Shown one piece after another: positions 60,153-64,000 of a DNA stretch of 64,000 nt. Source of the DNA: an uncultured Prevotellaceae bacterium. GTDB lineage: Bacteria; Bacteroidota; Bacteroidia; Bacteroidales; Muribaculaceae. The translations under genes and the position numbers were made by a program. Every line of letters begins with the position of its first letter. Position 1 is the first letter of the stretch. Below the pieces are notes generated by a model that searched no databases, was not told the origin of the DNA, and saw only the letters and a list, made by a program, of their open reading frames with translations. The stretch spans positions 62,001 to 126,000 of the forward strand of contig ONKU01000005.1 of the NCBI GenBank assembly GCA_900318535.1. The letters run 5' to 3'.

Positions 60153-60662
60153 ATGAAGACCAATCCAAATATTGATGATCTTGCTGGCCGCAACAACCCT
60201 GTTGTGCGCAAGTTCAATGAGTTTCTTGACTCACGGGGCATGCGCAGGACAGCCGAGCGGTACGCCATCCTGGACCGTATCATGTCCATCAACGGGCACT
60301 TCACTATCGAGGAACTGCAGCAAATGATCGAAGAGGAGGGTTTTCGCGTGAGCCGCTCGACGGTTTATAACACTGTCGAGTTGCTGATGGAGGCCAAGAT
60401 GCTGCGCCGGCACGTGTTTGAGGGTATGCAGGCCCAATACGAGCGCATTACCCTGCCTCACACCCACCTGATCTGCACCACATGCGGTAAGGTCAAGGAA
60501 GTGAGGGACACCAACTTTGCCGCTTTCATGAACGCGCACCGCTTCAATGCCTTTAACACTGACCACTACAGCCTGTACATCTACGGCACCTGCAGCACAT
60601 GTGCACGCAAGTCCAAGCGCTCAGCACAGGCCAATAAAACGAGTAAACTCAAGAATAAATAA
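60153..60662 (+). CDS. Fur-family metal-responsive repressor
   Basis: This 169-residue protein has an N-terminal winged helix (RRTAERYAILDRIMSINGHFTIEELQQMIEEEGFRVSRSTVYNTVELLMEAKML), where SRSTVYNTVELL is the recognition helix, and a metal-binding dimerisation domain (THLICTTCGKVKEV). It has CxxC pairs (CTTCG and CSTCARK) that likely hold structural zinc. Which metal or peroxide it senses (Fur, Zur or PerR) is not decided by the sequence. The ATG at 60153 was chosen because the promoter ends at 60144; this implies almost no leader. The next gene (DUF1015) starts 41 bases downstream. Confidence 0.9.
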   Translation: MKTNPNIDDLAGRNNPVVRKFNEFLDSRGMRRTAERYAILDRIMSINGHFTIEELQQMIEEEGFRVSRSTVYNTVELLMEAKMLRRHVFEGMQAQYERITLPHTHLICTTCGKVKEVRDTNFAAFMNAHRFNAFNTDHYSLYIYGTCSTCARKSKRSAQANKTSKLKNK

Positions 60663-60703
60663 TTTATCTATTAACACTTTTAGAACCATTAATTTAATTC
60701 ATC

Positions 60704-61948
60704 ATGGCTAAAGTAAAACCGTTCCGTGGCGTGAGACCGCCCAAAGAGTATGTAGAAAAAGTAGCTTCCAAGCCCTACGACGTGCTGTCGAGTGAAGAGG
60801 CACGTGCCGAGGCCGGCGACAACGAGATGTGTCTGTATCACATCATCAAGCCCGAAATCGACTTCGAACCCGGCACTGGCGAGCATGAGCCCAAGGTCTA
60901 TGACAAGGCCGTAGAGAACTTCAAGAAGTTCCAGGAGAAGGGCTGGCTGGTTCAGGATCCCCAGGACTGCTACTACATCTATGCTCAGACCATGGATGGC
61001 CGCACCCAGTATGGATTTGTTGTAGGCGCCAGCGTTGAGGATTACCTCACCGGCCGCATCAAGAAGCATGAGCTCACCCGCCGTGAGAAAGAGGCCGACC
61101 GCATGCACCACATCGAGATCAACAACGCCAACATCGAGCCGGTATTCCTGGCATTCCCCGATAACAGCACCCTCGAGGACATCATCGACCGCACTGCCCA
61201 GACGGCTCCCGAATATGACTTCGTGAGCGAGGACGGCATCGGCCACACCCTGTGGGTAATCAAGGATCAGGAAACCATCGACACCATCACCCGTGAATTC
61301 GGTGAAATTCCTTACCTGTACATCGCCGACGGTCACCACCGCACCGCTGCCGCTGCCCACGTGGGCGAGGAGAAAGCCAAGGCCGATCCCAACCACAACG
61401 GCACCGAGGAGTACAACTACCTGCTGGCAGTATGCTTCCCACAGTCACACCTCAAGGTGATGGACTACAACCGCGTGGTTGTTGACCTGAACGGCAACAC
61501 CGAGGAGCAGTTCCTCGAGAAACTCGCCGACAAGTTCATCGTCGAGGAAAAGGGCACCGAAATCTACAAGCCCGCCAAGCTGCACAACTTCTCGCTGTAC
61601 CTGGGCGGCAAGTGGTATTCACTGACTGCCAAGGAAGGCACTTATGACGACAACGACCCCATCGGCGTGCTCGACGTGACCATCAGCAGCGATTATATCC
61701 TGCGCGACATCCTGGGCATCACCGACCTGCGTACCGACAAGCGCATCGACTTCGTTGGCGGTATCCGCGGCTTGGGCGAACTGAAACGTCGTGTTGACAG
61801 TGGCGAGATGAAGATGGCTCTGGCCCTCTATCCCGTGACCATGAAGCAGATCATCGACATTGCCGACAGCGGCAAGATCATGCCTCCCAAGGCTACCTGG
61901 TTTGAGCCCAAACTGCGTTCGGGTCTCATCATCCACAAGCTTGACTAG
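60704..61948 (+). CDS. DUF1015 family protein
   Basis: This 414-residue cytoplasmic protein matches DUF1015 (COG4198): VKPFRGVRPPKEYVEKVASKPYDVLSSEEAR at the N-terminus, TRREKEADRMHHIEINNANIEPV in the middle and the highly conserved YIADGHHRTAAAAHVGEE near 205-220. The DGHHR core resembles the active-site loop of ParB-like kinases or NTPases; that is inference. In related bacteria the gene often lies next to serine-biosynthesis genes (from memory), but no ser genes are here. It has no clear promoter of its own and may be read from the Fur-family promoter. Confidence 0.85.
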   Translation: MAKVKPFRGVRPPKEYVEKVASKPYDVLSSEEARAEAGDNEMCLYHIIKPEIDFEPGTGEHEPKVYDKAVENFKKFQEKGWLVQDPQDCYYIYAQTMDGRTQYGFVVGASVEDYLTGRIKKHELTRREKEADRMHHIEINNANIEPVFLAFPDNSTLEDIIDRTAQTAPEYDFVSEDGIGHTLWVIKDQETIDTITREFGEIPYLYIADGHHRTAAAAHVGEEKAKADPNHNGTEEYNYLLAVCFPQSHLKVMDYNRVVVDLNGNTEEQFLEKLADKFIVEEKGTEIYKPAKLHNFSLYLGGKWYSLTAKEGTYDDNDPIGVLDVTISSDYILRDILGITDLRTDKRIDFVGGIRGLGELKRRVDSGEMKMALALYPVTMKQIIDIADSGKIMPPKATWFEPKLRSGLIIHKLD

Positions 61949-61956
61949 GTTTTAGG

Positions 61957-61977
61957 CTAAGGACTAAAAACTAAGAA
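61957..61977. repeat. Seven-base-period CTAA repeat
   Basis: CTAAGGA, CTAAAAA and CTAAGAA lie directly after the DUF1015 gene, another member of the short-period TTAG/CTAA repeats. Confidence 0.55.
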
Positions 61978-61984
61978 AAAACTT

Positions 61985-62020
61985 AAAAAGCGTTATCGAG
62001 GCAATCGATGACGCTTTTTT
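61985..62020 (+). terminator. Terminator of the DUF1015 gene
   Basis: AAAAAGCGT at 61985-61993 pairs with ACGCTTTTT at 62011-62019, with ATCGA/TCGAT inside, and is followed by TTTCG and TTTTTT. Confidence 0.88.
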
Positions 62021-62064
62021 TCGTTTTTTATTAACAAAGCCACCATTATTAACGAAAAAAGAAC

Positions 62065-62072
62065 TATATTTG
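62065..62072 (+). promoter_or_regulatory. -7 box of dnaN
   Basis: TATATTTG lies 53 bases before the dnaN ATG. No clear -33 partner is seen. Confidence 0.5.
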
Positions 62073-62125
62073 TAGGTTAAAAGAGAAAACAAAAAATTAA
62101 TCACGCAATAAAGAGACATAACTGT

Positions 62126-63244
62126 ATGAAATTCAACGTTCAAAGTAAATTGTTGCTCAGCCGTCTGAATGCGGTGAGCAAAGTGGTGAGCAGTAACAAC
62201 GCCTTTGCAATCCTCGACAATTTCCTGTTCGAGTTGCAGAGCGACCGTCTTGTGGTGACCGGCAGCGACATGGAAACCCGTTTGACGACCAACATCGAGG
62301 TGCAGAATGTGGAAGGTACCGGTAAGTTTGCCATTGATGTCAAGCGCACCATCAACTCCCTGAAAGAGTTGCCCGACACGGCATTGACCTTTGAAATCAA
62401 CGACGAGACGCTGGCCGTGAAAGTGACCTATCTGAACGGTTACTACGATGCCATGGCCCTCAATGGTGACGAATTCCCCGAGAAGGCTGCCAATGCCAAC
62501 GACGTGAAGCAGTTCGCACTGCCCGCCAGGAGCATCGCCGCAGGCATCGGCCACACCCTGTTCGCAGTAGGCAAGGACGACATGCATCCGCAGTTCACCG
62601 GCATCTTCTGGGACATCAAGCCCGACATGATTGTCTATGTCGCCAGTGACTCCCACAAGCTGGTGCGTTACCGTCAGACCAATGTAAAACCCGACTTTGA
62701 GCGCAATTTCATCCTGCCGGCTAAGCCCGCCGCCATCCTGATGAGCGTGCTGGACAAGGGCAGCGAGGAACCCGTGAGCATCACCATCGACGAGAACAGC
62801 GCCACATTTGAGAACGCCGACTTCCAACTGTCGTGCCGCTTCATCAACGGTCGCTACCCCAACTACAACTCGGTAATTCCTGAGGACAACCCCTACACCA
62901 TGGCTGTGGACCGCCAGACGCTGCTGAACGCAGTGCGCCGCGTGGCCGTGTTTGCCAACGTGGGTGGCTTGGTTCGCCTGGACTTGAGCGCTGACCACGT
63001 GGTGCTCACCGCCCAGGACGTGGACCACTCGACTGCTGCCGAGGAGACCATCGCCTGCGAATATAACGGTGAACCCATGAACATCGGTTTCAAGAGTGCC
63101 GACGTGATCGATGTGGTGAACAACATCGACAGCGAGGGCGTCTTCCTCAAGCTCCTCGACCCTGCTCGCGCAGGTGTGTTCGTACCCAGTGAGCAAAAGG
63201 CTGGCGAGGACCTCATCGTGCTGCAGATGCCCATGATGATTTAA
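62126..63244 (+). CDS. dnaN: DNA polymerase III sliding clamp (beta subunit)
   Basis: DnaN is the ring-shaped clamp that tethers polymerase III to DNA. The 372-residue protein has three repeated clamp folds: MKFNVQSKLLLSRLNAVSKVVSSNNAFAILDNFLFEL at the N-terminus, FVVAS-type VYVASDSHKLVRY near 170-182 and the C-terminal VFVPSEQKAGEDLIVLQMPMMI. It lies 19 bases before the exonuclease gene, and a clamp beside a DEDDh exonuclease makes functional sense. dnaA is not adjacent and no oriC-type DnaA box cluster is visible. Confidence 0.97.
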   Translation: MKFNVQSKLLLSRLNAVSKVVSSNNAFAILDNFLFELQSDRLVVTGSDMETRLTTNIEVQNVEGTGKFAIDVKRTINSLKELPDTALTFEINDETLAVKVTYLNGYYDAMALNGDEFPEKAANANDVKQFALPARSIAAGIGHTLFAVGKDDMHPQFTGIFWDIKPDMIVYVASDSHKLVRYRQTNVKPDFERNFILPAKPAAILMSVLDKGSEEPVSITIDENSATFENADFQLSCRFINGRYPNYNSVIPEDNPYTMAVDRQTLLNAVRRVAVFANVGGLVRLDLSADHVVLTAQDVDHSTAAEETIACEYNGEPMNIGFKSADVIDVVNNIDSEGVFLKLLDPARAGVFVPSEQKAGEDLIVLQMPMMI

Positions 63245-63263
63245 TCTAACTGTCAAGAACCAC

Positions 63264-64000
63264 ATGGAACTGAACCTGAAACGCCCTCTCGTGGTCTTTG
63301 ACCTGGAATCCACAGGACTGAACATCACCGAGGACCGCATCATCGAACTGTCCTACGTCAAGGTGTTCCCTGGCGGTGAGGAGGAAAGCCGCACCTACCG
63401 CTTCAACCCCGAGAAGGTGATTCCCCAACAGGCCATCGACGTGCATGGTATCACGAACGAGGACCTGAAGGACGAGCCCACCTTCAAGGAGCGGGCACAC
63501 GAGATTGCGCGTGTGTTTGAGGGCAGCGATATCGCGGGATTCAACAGCAACCACTTCGATATTCCCCTGCTGGCCCAAGAGATGAGCAAAGCCGGTGTGG
63601 AGTTTGACCCCTCACAGCACAAGTTCATCGACGTGCAGACGATCTACCACAAACGGGAGAAGCGAGATCTGGAGGCGGCCTGCATCTTCTACTGCGGCCA
63701 TCCGATGGAGAATCACCACTCTGCCGCCGATGATGCCAAGACCACCCTCGAGGTGCTCAAGGCCCAACTTGACCACTATGCCAACGATGCCGAGCCGCTG
63801 GTCAATGATATCGACTTCCTGTCACAGTACTCTTCTCACAACCGAAATGTGGACCTGGCAGGACGCATCATCCTCAATGACCAAAAACAGCCGGTCTTCA
63901 ACTTTGGCAAGCACAGGGGAAAAACGGTTCAAGAGGTTTTCACCAAATTAGACCTTGGATACTATGACTGGATGATGAAGAGCGATTTTGCCGAGAACAC
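63264..64000 (+). CDS. 3'-5' exonuclease of the DnaQ/epsilon family, cut by window end
   Basis: The gene starts at ATG 63264 and is still open at the window end (245 residues visible). Residues about 8-175 form a DEDDh exonuclease: the first D-x-E in VVFDLESTGLN, the middle Asp in GFNSNHFDIPLL, and the HHSAADDAKTTLE block with catalytic His and Asp. The segment after about 210 (PVFNFGKHRGKTVQEV) resembles the small C-terminal domain seen in some Bacteroidetes exonucleases of this type. It follows dnaN by 19 bases, so the two are likely co-transcribed. It may act in proofreading or DNA repair. Confidence 0.88.
   Translation, partial: MELNLKRPLVVFDLESTGLNITEDRIIELSYVKVFPGGEEESRTYRFNPEKVIPQQAIDVHGITNEDLKDEPTFKERAHEIARVFEGSDIAGFNSNHFDIPLLAQEMSKAGVEFDPSQHKFIDVQTIYHKREKRDLEAACIFYCGHPMENHHSAADDAKTTLEVLKAQLDHYANDAEPLVNDIDFLSQYSSHNRNVDLAGRIILNDQKQPVFNFGKHRGKTVQEVFTKLDLGYYDWMMKSDFAEN

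Noticed and set aside
1-64000. tRNA, rRNA, CRISPR arrays, insertion sequences and prophage
   Set aside because: No gap shows a cloverleaf with the conserved T-loop sequence, no spaced direct repeats of CRISPR size, and no transposase, integrase or phage structural gene. The FGSNL-motif gene alone does not indicate a prophage.

Overview
The window looks like a chromosomal segment from the order Bacteroidales, most likely a gut Muribaculaceae or Prevotella-like organism (inferred). Four things point there. Many genes are preceded by the Bacteroidetes -7 box TAnnTTTG, several with a -33 TTTG/TTG about 19-21 bases upstream. Shine-Dalgarno sequences are mostly absent. A giant sprA gene of the type IX secretion system (T9SS) is present. 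The protein families are typical of the group: DUF4293, DUF3667, DUF4252, DUF3784, outer-membrane PorT-type barrels and C-terminal dockerin-like repeats. Coding DNA is GC-balanced and gaps are AT-rich. I see no phage, insertion sequence, CRISPR array, rRNA or tRNA gene.

Layout, 1-16 kb: the end of lepA; a Pif1/RecD-like helicase with C-terminal TPRs; a 675-base AT-rich gap with a REP-like palindrome pair; a heterodimeric ABC exporter; the Na+/H+ antiporter nhaD with a DUF4293 gene; a TPR protein with dnaG; and a LysM/periplasmic-binding-fold protein overlapping an outer-membrane barrel gene.

16-26 kb: a five-gene propionate-forming, Na+-pumping methylmalonyl-CoA unit (epimerase, carboxyltransferase, OadG-like subunit with a lamin-tail-like domain, biotin carrier, membrane pump), closed by a strong terminator. 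Then come small secreted proteins, smpB with a Yip1-family gene, an FGSNL-motif protein, a lipoprotein nitroreductase and an EpsG-like membrane protein.

25-38.5 kb, minus strand: a tightly spaced run of two secreted subtilases with dockerin-like tails, ruvA, sprA and epsG. 38.7-50.4 kb: an ECF-type S component, a DUF3667 protein, a galactose cluster (galK, galM, nucleotidyltransferase), a DUF4252 lipoprotein, then pgk, pta, ackA, pheS and nth, covering glycolysis and acetate formation plus translation and repair.

50.5-64 kb: an outer-membrane barrel; a candidate ~70-nt free-standing RNA; the rho-yqgF-def operon; an unusual single-frame fusion of a CCA-adding enzyme and an O6-alkylguanine-DNA alkyltransferase; a SIMPL protein; a FAD oxidoreductase; a HAD phosphatase; a Fur-family regulator; a DUF1015 protein; dnaN; and a DEDDh exonuclease cut by the window end.

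The clearest novelty candidates are the CCA/alkyltransferase fusion, the small RNA next to def, and two families of intergenic repeats: dispersed AGAGACGCAAAA palindromes and short-period TTAG/CTAA tandem repeats.
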